Shown: one piece after another, positions 1-9,011 of the stretch
Numbering within the stretch: position 1 is the stretch's first letter
Layout of the letters: the number at the start of each line of letters is the position of its first letter
Source of the DNA: Euperipatoides rowelli
Taxonomy: Eukaryota > Onychophora > Udeonychophora > Euonychophora > Peripatopsidae
Assembly: GCA_003024985.2 (NCBI GenBank)
Contig: PXIH01S0019431.1
Length of the DNA: 12,147 nt
Reading direction: 5' to 3' (one strand)
Translations under genes and position numbers: made by a program
Notes under the pieces: model-generated
Databases searched by the model: none
Seen by the model: only the letters and a program-made list of their open reading frames with translations
Told to the model about the DNA's origin: nothing

Positions 1-76
1 ATATATATAATATATACACACACACAGTATATATACTGTATATACAGTATATCATTATTATATATCATTATTATAT
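1..76. repeat. TA/CA microsatellite with TACTGTA palindrome
   Basis: Low-complexity DNA opens the window: alternating TA, a short CA run, then a TA-rich palindromic piece with TACTGTA at 34-40 and TACAGTA at 43-49. It ends in two tandem copies of a TATATCATTAT unit. Nothing in it can code. The array probably continues to the left of the window. Confidence 0.85.
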
Positions 77-2219
77 CAAACTTAAACTTTGAATGTGCTT
101 ATTTTCCTGAATTTTGATATCACAAACATTTTTAAGACTAAATCACCAACGTAACACACTCTGTAATCTCTAGGTCCATATTTTTTTAAAGTAGAAAGTG
201 CATTCTTAGATTTGTTTGTTGAGATCTTAATTTCTTGTGGTGACCTCTAGTGTGTCGTAAATCGGATAAAATCAATTTTTTTTATATGAAAATTATGTCT
301 TCCCTCAATTTTCTTTCAGTTTGAAGTGACAATACCATGCTCAAGAAGATAATCGAGCATCATAGGGCAAATTACTTAATTTAATAATTTTTTGATACTT
401 TTCTTATAAATCGATAGTAAGCACCTCATATGAGGGGGGAGCAATAATGAAATACAAACTGTAAAAAAAAACTATTGTAAACAAACTTAAAAATTGGGAT
501 ATTTATATTAAAAAATAAACTCTTCGCCGTATAAAATCAATGATAATAACTTTACCATCAGTCCATCATATACTGTACTGTATTTAGTTTTGTAAGTATT
601 AATAGTGCATTTTGGGTACATCCATGTTTCTAAAGGATTTATTTCATATTGCAATCTTATAATTTGTTGATCAGTATCAATTAAACTGTAGAATAAACTT
701 TATATCGTCTGCAGAGCAGACTATATTACCAAAATCAATATTGTTGAAATATGAATATGTTATTACAGCCTGCTGTGAATCTATCATAAATATTTGATTT
801 ACAATTATGTTTGCAACCCACATAATGAATGGTAATTGGCCAATTGGGGTATAAGTATACGTAACATTTACATTTAGTGCTTGCACAGACTTTTAGGTTT
901 AATAGTTTGTGTACGTTAATCTAACCACATACAGTAATAGTACCGAGAACTGTTATTATTTAGCTTATTGGGAAAATTATGGAGAAAACTATAAACTTAT
1001 AATACTAGTCATAAACTGTTGAATATTAAAATTTGTTTAGTAACATAATAGGAATTGATATGTTAGAATACTAGTCTTGAAAGAGCTTAAAAAGATTATT
1101 CTGTTAGTATTACCATTTAGTTTTTCTGGGTAAGCTAGGTAACTTCTTTAGAAGAGACATGGATTGTGGGATTACAGGACATAAAGGGCAGTATTGTTAA
1201 AATAACTAGTCACTTATGGAATTTAAATAGAATGGTATAGTATGTCGGAAAAAGGGCAAGATATAATTGAACATGTAAAAATCTGATAGTTAACATAGTA
1301 ATGAGGAAATAAATCTCAAATGGTTAATGCATATCGGTAAATCACAGTGTGTAAAAGAAAACATCCGCCATTAATTTGTCATTTATTGCACCAGGTTACA
1401 CTGTTGAAATATTATTTATGTTAATCGGAGTTGAATTTGTAATGTCAAATAACTGATTTTATAAATGTTCACTATATTAATGTATTAGAACTACTGTATT
1501 TCTAGAAGTGAAAATTATAAGGATAAATTAATAATAGGATAAGTGAATCATTGTGATTAAAGGTTACACAGCATTGATCATAATACACTCTGATGTTCAT
1601 ATGAACTTAAACTGGCTTATGTCGTAACTGTATATATTTTAAATTTTATTTGCGATTAGTGTCAAACATCATTTGTCTATTAAATCCTGTTTACTGTATT
1701 CCTTTTCTGAGTAAAATTTCTGCACCATTACTAAAACAACATAAATCTGTCGTATATGAATTAAAAGGGGAGCAATATCGCTGCCCCCTGAGGTATACCT
1801 CTGGATTTATACTTAATAACAGATAAAGTGGTATTAACTTTTATTCCAAAAGGATGATGGTTTAAAAATTTAAACAACATTTTTGTTATTGGTAAAGGAA
1901 TCGCATAATATAATAAATCAATTTTTTTAATTACGGTAGTTGTTTAATTATCACCATATCGAAAGCACTAGATAAATCATTGAATAATTTTTCATGGAAA
2001 GGAAGGGCGCACATTAAAGCATGTACACATTTTATCGCAAGCTTACATAAGTTTTACACATTACAAAATTTATAAAGCATAAATGCATTTTACATCATTT
2101 TTTTTAGCCATTTTATACTGTATAAAAGAAGAAAGAAAAAATGTCTGAGATCATTAATTAGATAGAGGGAGTCTTTAAATACAAAAAAAAATCAAGTTTA
2201 GTTTATAGATTGTTATATC
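77..2219. other. Non-coding AT-rich DNA, probably BANP intron
   Basis: I see no gene, RNA or clear transposon here. Stop codons are dense in all frames, and the short open frame on the minus strand near 677-886 has no recognisable domain and AT-driven composition. Small structures include perfect 12-bp palindromes at 424-435 and 834-845 (the second is a back-to-back CCAAT pair), a 6-bp stem at 707-721, and a GGGG/CCCC hairpin near 1766-1786. Palindromes of this size are expected several times by chance in DNA this AT-rich. Because the downstream exon is entered through a splice acceptor, this stretch is most simply read as intron. Confidence 0.6.
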
Positions 2220-2430
2220 CTTACTATTGATATACAAACAAATCTGTAAATAACGGATTTATTACTACTAAGTTACAAATGAATTCTTAGGTCTTTGACC
2301 ATCAATCTCAGAACAAGAAGTGAACATTCTAAAAGATGATCAAACATTCTGCATGCTGTATATGTTACGTGTATACTGTATATACAATATGCTACTATTA
2401 TACAAAATAGTCTATTATCTAATATATACA
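2220..2430. repeat. Direct repeat, copy A (about 210 bp)
   Basis: This segment is repeated in the same orientation at 2947-3143, at roughly 90% identity by eye. Shared landmarks are TTACTATTGATATACAAA, TAACGGATTTATT, CTACTAAGTTACAAATGA, AACATTCTAAAAGATGAT and AAACATTCTGCATGCTGTAT. Copy A has about 17 extra bases (2368-2385), a TATACTGTATATA-type sequence absent from copy B. I see no terminal inverted repeat or TG...CA ends, so it is not a clear MITE or LTR. It could be a dispersed repeat present twice, or the flanks of a small composite element. Confidence 0.8.
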
Positions 2431-2946
2431 ATCACCCCTTTTTTCAAAAAGTGTTAGTTATCAGTATTTACTTGATTACTTTCTTTTGGATTATTAGTTT
2501 TAAAATCTACATTTTTTTACATGACTTCCATTACGTTTTGAATTCTGCTGTATAGTTTGAATCACTCTATCACTGGATTTGTGCAAGTGGCTTCGGGCTT
2601 TAAAGTTACATCGTGGTTTACAGTCAAACTGTTGCTACCTTTTCAATCTCTGTGACCTTGTTTCCTTTATGAAAATATCCCGATTGGTCTGCATCTCTTG
2701 GCCAGGTGCGATTGTAACCTCCATTCCAATCCGAGTAATTCGTTTTTTATGAGGTTTATGCCTGATTTGCTATTTCTTCATGAAATACAAAATAGCTAGG
2801 ACGTTATGCTGCTAAACTCCTCGTATTAACAGGTTTTTTTTTTGCTATTTTGCTAATTCAACGTTAACAATTATTAGCGATTTCCCTTGGCAAAACTTTT
2901 ATAAATTCTCTGGTGGTGAGTGTCGAAAGCATTCTCGTCACCATTT
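2431..2946 (-). other. GC-richer segment between direct repeats; possible coding relic
   Basis: This 516-bp segment is visibly less AT-rich than its surroundings. On the minus strand one frame stays open from 2769 down to 2503 apart from a single TAG (at 2635-2637), giving two blocks of 44 codons. The upstream block is basic (it contains KRITRIGMEV and TRSQRLKR), and the downstream block contains CKPRCNFKARSHLHK. I do not recognise a family. In DNA of this composition such a frame is unusual but not decisive. Flanking by two direct repeats would fit a small retroelement, but there is no primer-binding site, no TG/CA ends and no target duplication that I can see. Confidence 0.3.
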
Positions 2947-3143
2947 CTTACTATTGATATACAAATAAATCTGTATGGTAAATAACGGATTTATTGCTAC
3001 TAAGTTACAAATGACTTCTTAGGTATTTCGCCATCGATCTCAATAAGAAGAACATTCTAAAAGATGATTAAACATTCTGCATGCTGTATATCTTATAATA
3101 TGCTACTATTATATTATAAAATAGTCTTATTTAATATATAACA
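2947..3143. repeat. Direct repeat, copy B (about 197 bp)
   Basis: This is the second copy of the segment at 2220-2430, in the same orientation and about 517 bp downstream. It differs by scattered substitutions, a short insertion of about 3 bp near 2977, small deletions around 3047, and the absence of the TACTGTA-bearing piece found in copy A. Both copies end in an AATAGTCT...TAATATATA stretch. The divergence suggests an old duplication. Confidence 0.8.
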
Positions 3144-4460
3144 TAGAAATTAAAATTCCTTGATGTTTTAAATTTTATAAAAATATAAATGTTTTAAAAT
3201 TTGTAAAATGAATTTGATTAGTCTTTAATAGAGTAGCAATTCTATTCAGAAAAAAAAGTCACAATTTTCTACCTATTCCAAAAATATTAGGAAAACTAAA
3301 GGTTGAACTAGATCAGACTCAATTTGAGTCGCTTCATCATTGAGTTGTGGCAAATAGACTATTTTTTTTTTCATTTTTAGTTTTTTTTCATCGTCTGCTG
3401 AATAAGAAAATTTAACAAAAAAAATCCTAGTTCTGTAATTTTGATTTATTTTATAAAACTTGTGCCAAGTGTCACATAATTTAAAATAACTATTAAAATT
3501 AACTTTTTTGTGAAGATTAACAAACAAATAAAGCAGAAAGCTTATTTAGATTGTTTTTTTTACAGCCATAAAAATGGCTGTAAAAGGAAAAGTTTATTTA
3601 TTTTATACAGTAAAGTAAAAAAAAAAATTACTGTATATAGTACAGGAACCTATCTCTTACATTTCAATGTATTTATAAGGAAATTTAATTCTCAATTTGA
3701 GTTGTTTTGATTTGAGTTGCATATTTTAAGAACCAAACAACTCAACTAGAGGCTTTGGTGTATTATTATTATTATTAGGCACTGGAAAATGTATTTTTTA
3801 TCAAGATAATTTTGCTGCTCTGATCTTTATGATTCCAACAGTTTCTTGTAATGATTATAAACCTAGTCAAACATTTTAATTCAAAAGTATTTATTAGTAG
3901 TTAGAGAAAATTTCTGATTAGGGTATTATCAACTAGAGTTTAATAGATCCATTGATGGTGTAATTAATCTTCTAATTTCTTAATAGAAATGGAAAAAAAA
4001 ATGTTTTGTTGATATGACAATCTGGACACTTTATACATTTTTTTATTTGAAGAGCTTAAATCACCTTAATATGTTTGAAGTAATGCCTCTATTTTTTTGT
4101 GTGACAAAAAGATGATATAAGTGAATATATTTAATAATGATGTACCGTATATAGTTTTTTTTCTCAACTCAAAGAATTATAATATTTGTAACATTTTTAT
4201 TATTGGATTAAAAAAAAAAAAAAACTACTTTTTGAAGAGTTGATTAATAACTATAATATCTGTATATTTTAAATACAGTCCTTATGCCACAGGTAAGCTT
4301 TTTATCCTGTAGGGTCATATTTACTGTAGTTTTGTAAATGCTATTTCTTACTACTGAAGATATTGTTCTATAACTGTTTATGATACAGATTTATTAGTCT
4401 CATTATTCTCTGAATTCTTTTTAAACATTCATCTCTACTCCCATCTTTTTCCTGTTAAAT
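3144..4460. other. Non-coding AT-rich intron
   Basis: I see no exon in this stretch. There are many homopolymer A and T runs, including a run of about 15 A near 4210-4224 and an ATT trinucleotide run near 3763-3777. A minus-strand open frame at 3273-3527 is lysine- and phenylalanine-rich and matches nothing I know. Short inverted GAGTTG/CAACTC words cluster at 3316-3330, 3691-3701 and 3712-3745. No BEN-domain or coiled-coil exon of BANP is recognisable upstream of the acceptor. Confidence 0.55.
3558..3585. other. Perfect 12-bp hairpin with 4-nt loop
   Basis: The left arm TTTTACAGCCAT (3558-3569) and the right arm ATGGCTGTAAAA (3574-3585) are exact reverse complements around an AAAA loop. Pairing stops at both outer edges, so this is much shorter than a microRNA precursor. 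A perfect stem of this length with some GC is unlikely, but not impossible, by chance in 12 kb of AT-rich DNA. Function is unknown; it may be the remnant of a palindromic repeat. Confidence 0.6.
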
Positions 4461-4489
4461 CTAATATCTATTTTTTATATATATATTAG
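4461..4489 (+). promoter_or_regulatory. Splice acceptor of the BANP terminal exon
   Basis: A CTAAT word at 4461-4465 fits the branch-point consensus, with the branch A at about 25 bases from the junction. A T-rich tract follows (CTATTTTTTATATATATAT), then TTAG with the AG at 4488-4489. Cutting after this AG leaves GT at 4490-4491 to complete a split codon. With a T from the previous exon this would make cysteine, matching the Cys-His that precedes the conserved YKFGIT of vertebrate BANP. That agreement in phase is the main support for the junction. Confidence 0.8.
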
Positions 4490-4971
4490 GTCATTTGATT
4501 TATAAGTTTGGCATCACAGAAAAAGATTGGCACCGTATCAAGCAAAACATGGATTCTAAGTGTCGCACTGCTTATCGCCGTAAGCAGAAAGGCTTACCTT
4601 TGACAGTTAAAGCTTTTCGGGACAAAGCTCCAGCAACGTACATCCAACTGAGGTCAAATAACAATCTGAGCCACAGTGATGATTCTCTTCAGCACGAGTC
4701 TGACACAGGTGAACTTAGCATCCAGTCAACTGATCTTCATCATGTGCATGAAGATCCTGAAATTGCTGTCACCATGGCAACAACTCAAGTCATTCAAACA
4801 CAACATGGACCCATTCAGGTTCTTACAGCCACCCCAGAGCAAATTGCCCGAATTCAACAAACACACCAGATTCAAATTTTAACTGGTGACCAAGTAATTC
4901 ATGAAGTTCAGGCGCACGTAGACCCTGAACTCCAATCTGAATCCGCAGATGAACCTACAGACTCTGTTTAG
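4490..4971 (+). CDS. banp: BANP/SMAR1-like BEN-domain protein, last coding exon (partial)
   Basis: BANP is a nuclear DNA-binding and matrix-associated protein; in vertebrates it is known as a transcription regulator. This exon gives its C-terminal 159 complete codons after a split codon. The first 45 residues hold YKFGITEKDWHRIKQ and DSKCRTAYRRKQKG, which closely match the C-terminal basic part of the vertebrate BANP BEN domain and should contact DNA. A Ser/Asp/His-rich linker follows (about residues 55-90), including HHVHEDPE. A stretch around residues 97-139 is rich in glutamine (11 of 43) alternating with Val, Ile and Thr, and the last 18 residues are acidic and end at TAG (4969-4971). The glutamine-rich style recalls the vertebrate tail, but the sequence is not alignable by eye and the tail looks shorter. 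Codon use is more GC-rich than the flanks. The first in-frame ATG is not the start; upstream exons lie outside the window. Confidence 0.9.
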
Positions 4972-5105
4972 CTCCTCTTCCTTCCCACCTGCAGATAAAC
5001 CATTGTGAAAATAAGAAGTATTACTCATAGCATTACATTACCACTTCACAAAATATTTTCAGCTAATGAAATTTGAATAAAGTTGATAAGCTTGTTACAT
5101 ATTTG
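4972..5105 (+). other. Likely 3' UTR of the BANP gene
   Basis: Base composition drops back to AT-rich straight after the stop codon. The first polyadenylation hexamer is 105 bases downstream of the stop, so the main transcript would have a short 3' UTR. Further AATAAA hexamers at 5375-5380 and 5603-5608 could give longer forms. Open frames in 5083-5518 look random and carry no domain. Confidence 0.55.
5076..5081 (+). terminator. Polyadenylation signal AATAAA
   Basis: A canonical AATAAA lies shortly after the BANP stop codon. It is followed within 15-35 bases by a T/GT-rich stretch (CTTGTTACATATTTGTATC), the usual arrangement for cleavage and polyadenylation. The hexamer is common by chance in such AT-rich DNA, so position relative to the stop is the main support. 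Confidence 0.6.
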
Positions 5106-6510
5106 TATCAATATTACACTGTATATTACATTTCTATTATACCAGATGTATAAAATCCTTTATCCCATAAAATTTTTTGTTGCTGCGAGAGTTCCTTCTT
5201 ATGGTCGTTATAACCGAAAAGATCTGATTAGCTTCCGATTGGACATTTTTATCCTAAAATGCTGAGTAACTTCATAATCACACTTAAATATATAGGTCAT
5301 GGACGACGTATTTTATTAATGTGATGGCTTATTTTGTGCTATTTGCTTCATTATATCGAAGTAAGACATTTCACAATAAACTCTTGTTGAGTAATTCTGA
5401 ATTGCAGTTTTTCAGAGACTTCAGTAAAATACCGTTATACTTAAAAGGAAAATGTGGTAGTTCTACACTTGCACAGCATAATGTAATGTGTACAAGTTTC
5501 TTATTAGCTACTGTGTAGCTATTACTTCTTGAGTTGTGTTATATAAACTATTGTCTGTCATTCCTTCACTGTAAAAAAAAAGTTTTTTTTTTTTTTAATT
5601 GTAATAAATATTGATGTAATTAGACTTTTTTTTATATATTAAATATCCATTTTTAATTTAATTGAACAAGTATTTTATTTTCAGGTACAGTAGCTTATTA
5701 AAAAAAAAATGCAAGAACAAGAGTTGAACAAAAAGGTTATTTTTATTCTTATTAATCCTCTATTGCATAATGTGCCTGATCAGGAACCCAATAAAAAAAA
5801 TAATCCAGAAATTTTACAAGATTTTCACAGGATATTACTGTATGGGGATATCTACTGTAATAACTGAAGATTCAACCAATTGTCAATAAATGAATCCATT
5901 TTCTTCATATAGTTAGTTTGAGATTTCCAGTAGCAGGTGAAGTGTTAAAAAGTATACATTTTTATAGAAATATGGTGTTTTACTAATTAGTTTGATTTAT
6001 TTACTGGGTTTTTTTCAGGACTTATATGTGCTTCTGAATGAGACCGTTATTCATGGTGCTTTTACATATTTGTAAAATATTACTACTGAGGTTAATTTTG
6101 TATTCCAGATTTATGAATGTTTTGTGGGAAAAAAAAGTAGTAGACTATTATATAATTTTTCTAAATAACTTTTTTTAAAAATAAAATTAAAAAAATCGTG
6201 CATTAGAAGGTTAATTGGATTTTTAAATGATTTATCTGCTGAAAACTAAGGGTAGCTTCCATATACTGATTACATTTCATTTAAATATATAATTTTTTTT
6301 TGCATGCTATCCTGCAAATTCATATAACTTTACGGCAAATATGTTAATTTTGGCTGTAATTATGGTCATTTGCAGAATAATATTTAAATGTCAAAAAGCT
6401 TTAAAAAAATGTAAATATAAAATTCAAACAAAATTTCTGGTAAATAATTTTAAAAATTACTTAATGGAGGGGGGGGGGGAGAGCAATTACATTTTATCAA
6501 ATTTTTAATG
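5106..6510. other. Intergenic AT-rich DNA without recognisable genes
   Basis: No coding or RNA gene is seen. The stretch has long A and T homopolymers (for example near 5572-5596 and 5700), scattered AATAAA words, four TACTGTA/TACAGTA heptamers (5686, 5836, 5853 and none in other parts of the 3' half), and a run of 11 G at 6469-6479 just before the MITE. Small open frames here lack domains and homology that I can recognise. Confidence 0.55.
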
Positions 6511-6746
6511 TTAACCCTTTCCACTCCACTGACGGTAATATGCAGACATTTTTTCTTTACAATTTATCAATTCAACAATCATTGTTAGCCTCAAAAATGC
6601 TTCAAATTAATAAAATTTATGTTCAAAGGGACTAAAATATATTTGTTTTTAATCATACCAAATGATTTAAAAAAAACTAAAATTAAAATCAGGGGATTTA
6701 AAAGAATGCCATAAATGCAATTTTAATCTGGAGTGGAAAGGGTTAA
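6511..6746. mobile_element. piggyBac-type MITE with TTAA target duplication
   Basis: An 18-bp perfect inverted repeat bounds a 236-bp segment. The left end reads TTAACCCTTTCCACTCCA (6511-6528) and the right end is its exact reverse complement (6729-6746). The outer four bases on each side are TTAA, the duplication and target made by piggyBac transposases, and the element proper then begins with CCC, as piggyBac-family ends do. That leaves a 228-bp body with 14-bp terminal repeats. There is no open frame, so it is non-autonomous and would need a transposase from elsewhere. A small internal palindrome (AACAAT-C-ATTGTT, 6574-6586) is present. The intact ends suggest fairly recent activity compared with the other elements here. 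Confidence 0.85.
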
Positions 6747-7466
6747 GACTTTATTTTTAAAATTCTGAAAAAAAAATGCCATATAATGGAACTAAAAATA
6801 ATTGACAATGTTTAAATCACATCATAAAAGAATTAAAGAGTGTATATTTAAAGATGAGAACTTGTGATTGCTTGATGTCAAAAAATGCTAATATGATTTC
6901 TTCATATTTCTCGTGTAAATTAAAAAAAAAAAAGTTTCATTAATTTTATGATAGGTACATTTTTATTAATGTTCTAACTTCTAAACATTCACACAAAAGT
7001 TCTGTGAAAATTGGGAAGTTTGTAAATATTACATCTTGGATTTCAATAGTTACTAAAAAGACAGTTTTGTGTAATAATAATTCATGGAATATTCTAGTAT
7101 TTCAGGCCAGGTTATTTTATATTACTGTAGATGCTAGTTTACATTAAAATTTTATTAATCCAATTAATCTCGAAAAGTTTTAAAATATTTATTTTTTTGT
7201 TAACATATTAATTCACTTATCTAAAAGTTGTCACCAAAGATTGATACATTATTTTTCTAAAAGAAATTATTAAAATTATGATTTTAATGAATAAAGTATT
7301 AACAAAAAAACATTCATTCATTTGTACATTGTCTCCATGCTGCTTGTTTTTCACAGTCTTGATTTCTTTGTTATCAAAGTGTATAATATGATATTGTCCC
7401 TTCACCTCTAATATTTCTGAATTGGATTAAGTTACGCAAATGGAAATAGTCTAGTTTGATGAAAAG
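6747..7466. other. Non-coding AT-rich DNA
   Basis: No gene or repeat boundary is recognised between the MITE and its probable relative. Open frames on the minus strand near 7217-7405 are short, lysine/isoleucine-rich and without domains. One TACTGTA lies at 7123-7129. Confidence 0.5.
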
Positions 7467-7669
7467 TTAACCATTTCTACTCCAATGTCAATTATATGAC
7501 ATTAGAAAAATTTCCCATTCGACTGTCTATTAAAAATGCAGTTACGTAGTAGCGATTTAAAATTTAGATACTTATGTCATATATAAATCAATCAAACAAA
7601 AGTATAATTTCTTAGGATAACATTTTATTTTATTAGCTAGATAAATTGCATTTAATGAAAATTGGTTAT
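7467..7669. mobile_element. Probable decayed relative of the piggyBac-type MITE
   Basis: The left edge reads TTAACCATTTCTACTCCAATGTC (23 bases, split here as TTAACCATTTCT + ACTCCAATGTC) and matches the first 23 bases of the 6511 element at 19 positions, including the TTAA and ACTCCA. The next bases (TATATGACATT) also resemble that element's AATATGCAGACATT. A possible right end is at about 7640-7669, where ATAAATTGCATTTAAT...TTGGTTA resembles the pre-terminal part of the intact MITE, but the GAGTGGAAAGGG repeat is not preserved there. The left end is fairly convincing; the right boundary is a guess. Confidence 0.45.
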
Positions 7670-8511
7670 TGGTCTTGAGATTATACAATATAATGCCTAT
7701 ATAGTCCAAAATAAATAAAACACACAAATACCCATATTCTTATAAAATCTGGACAATTAAAAAAAAAATGCTGTAGAGCTTTATTGAAGAACATGTTTAA
7801 TTTTTTTTCTGGCCGGAATTAAAGATAAAGAATAACCCATCTTTGTTAGAAAAAAATACAGTAAGCTATTGCAAAAATCAGATAAATATATATTAAACCA
7901 GTTGGATATATTGTGAACAATAAGATGAAAATATTTTATTAAAACTATCTTATGTTACCATAGTAAGAAATTCTGTTTAGTAAAAAAGCTATCCATTGCA
8001 TTGGGTTTTATTGCACCATATTGTGTATATGTTTACATTAGTTGAATACTGTTGATTATTGAACCTCATTTTTTTTTTGTTTTTTTTGTCATTAAATGAT
8101 TTTTCATGTTGTGACTTTAAAAATTCCTGCTGGATAGTATCAGAAAAACATTTAAAAATTATAATGTTATGAAAATAAATAGGGAAAGTAAAGCTAAGTT
8201 GATAAATCATTTTTATTATTTCAAATTGATTAAAATGTCGATTCAAATTGATATACCGGTACTATAATACATTGTCAACAAAGGGGTAATATCCCTAGAG
8301 GGAAATTTTAGGGTTTCATGGTGGGAATTGGGACCACTATTCAATAAAGTGTGATTTCCTGTAGATTTTGTACAATCTATAGAATTGTTGTTTGTTTTAA
8401 TTTAATTTTTGACTATCAAATAGTCTCACTGAATATACAATAACTATCTTGACACTACGGTATATAAAATTGTATATTATGTACAGTATTTTCTATATAG
8501 GCTACAATCCC
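7670..8511. other. Non-coding AT-rich DNA
   Basis: No gene is recognised. Contents are A/T homopolymers, two TACAGTA heptamers (7857 and 8482) and a slightly more GC-rich patch at about 8280-8345 (it includes AGGGTTTCATGGTGGGAATT) that I cannot classify. The minus-strand open frame at 7989-8246 is low-complexity and looks random. Confidence 0.5.
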
Positions 8512-8787
8512 AAACCCTTAGCCCGATCTGGACCAAATTTGGCATAGTTACTCTATAGGATCCAGCACAAAATATAGGCTACCATTAAACCTGGACACAC
8601 CACTTCTGTGCATACACAGACAGTTTTTCTTAAAAGTTGGGATTAATACAAAAATGTTTTCCGTTATACACTCTTAAACCCCTTGGATCGATCTGGACAA
8701 AATTTGGCATAGTTACTCTTTAGGACTAGTGCAAAATATAGGCTACAGTTTTTCTTATAACTTACTGGTTAGCACAGGATTTTTTTT
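8512..8787. repeat. Two-copy tandem repeat, unit about 164 bp
   Basis: Two units start at 8512 and 8676. Both contain AAACCC..TT, CGATCTGGAC-AAATTTGGC, ATAGTTACTCT.TAGGA, CAAAATATAGGCTAC, and later CAGTTTTTCTTA. The second unit is shortened between ATAGGCTAC and CAGTTTTTC, where the first has about 38 bases that the second lacks. A further TATAGGCTAC at 8496-8505, just before unit 1, hints that the array once began earlier. The core is more GC-rich than its flanks. No coding frame persists through both copies. The repeat family is not recognised. Confidence 0.75.
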
Positions 8788-8907
8788 TGAGGGGGGAGGA
8801 GATCTACATATAAGAAGACTGGGCAACCACCGGGAACATCTATTATACATACTGTATATAAATATTTACAGTATATACAAAAATATTTTTTTTTTTTTTA
8901 CAATCTT

Positions 8908-8964
8908 GGGGGGGGGGGGGGGATTGACATGGGGAATGGGGCAAAAGAAGGTTGAGAAACACTG
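8908..8964. mobile_element. hAT-like transposon terminus behind a poly-G tract
   Basis: A run of 15 G (8908-8922), preceded by 14 T (8886-8899), leads into GGGGCAAAAGAAGGTTGAGAA at 8938 onward, ending in CACTG at 8964. Read in reverse this end is CAGTGTTTCTCAACC, which resembles the CAGNGGTTCTCAA-type ends of hAT (Charlie-like) elements. The 8 bases after it (TTCTACTG) could be the target duplication, but I found no matching CAGTGTTTCTCAAC start to the left, so only one end is supported. The repeat at 8512-8787 may belong to the same element. Confidence 0.5.
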
Positions 8965-9011
8965 TTCTACTGTAAGTTTTGAAAAGGCGACAGAATCTCT
9001 GATATAGCTTC

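Noticed and set aside
424-845. Perfect 12-bp palindromes at 424-435 and 834-845 as regulatory sites
   Set aside because: With this base composition about eight such palindromes are expected by chance in the window, and there is no promoter context.
677-886. 69-codon open frame on the minus strand
   Set aside because: No recognisable domain, AT-driven composition, no splice or polyadenylation context, and it lies in the probable BANP intron.
3273-3527. 84-codon open frame on the minus strand
   Set aside because: Rich in Lys, Phe and Asn from A/T homopolymers, with no known motif. The end containing LPQLNDEATQIESDL looks less random but matches nothing I know.
4676-4882. 68-codon frame inside the BANP exon
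   Set aside because: It is an alternative-frame shadow of the BANP coding frame and shows no domain.
5083-5518. Two short plus-strand frames after the BANP stop
   Set aside because: They fall in or beyond the 3' UTR, have AT-driven composition and no motif or conserved pattern.
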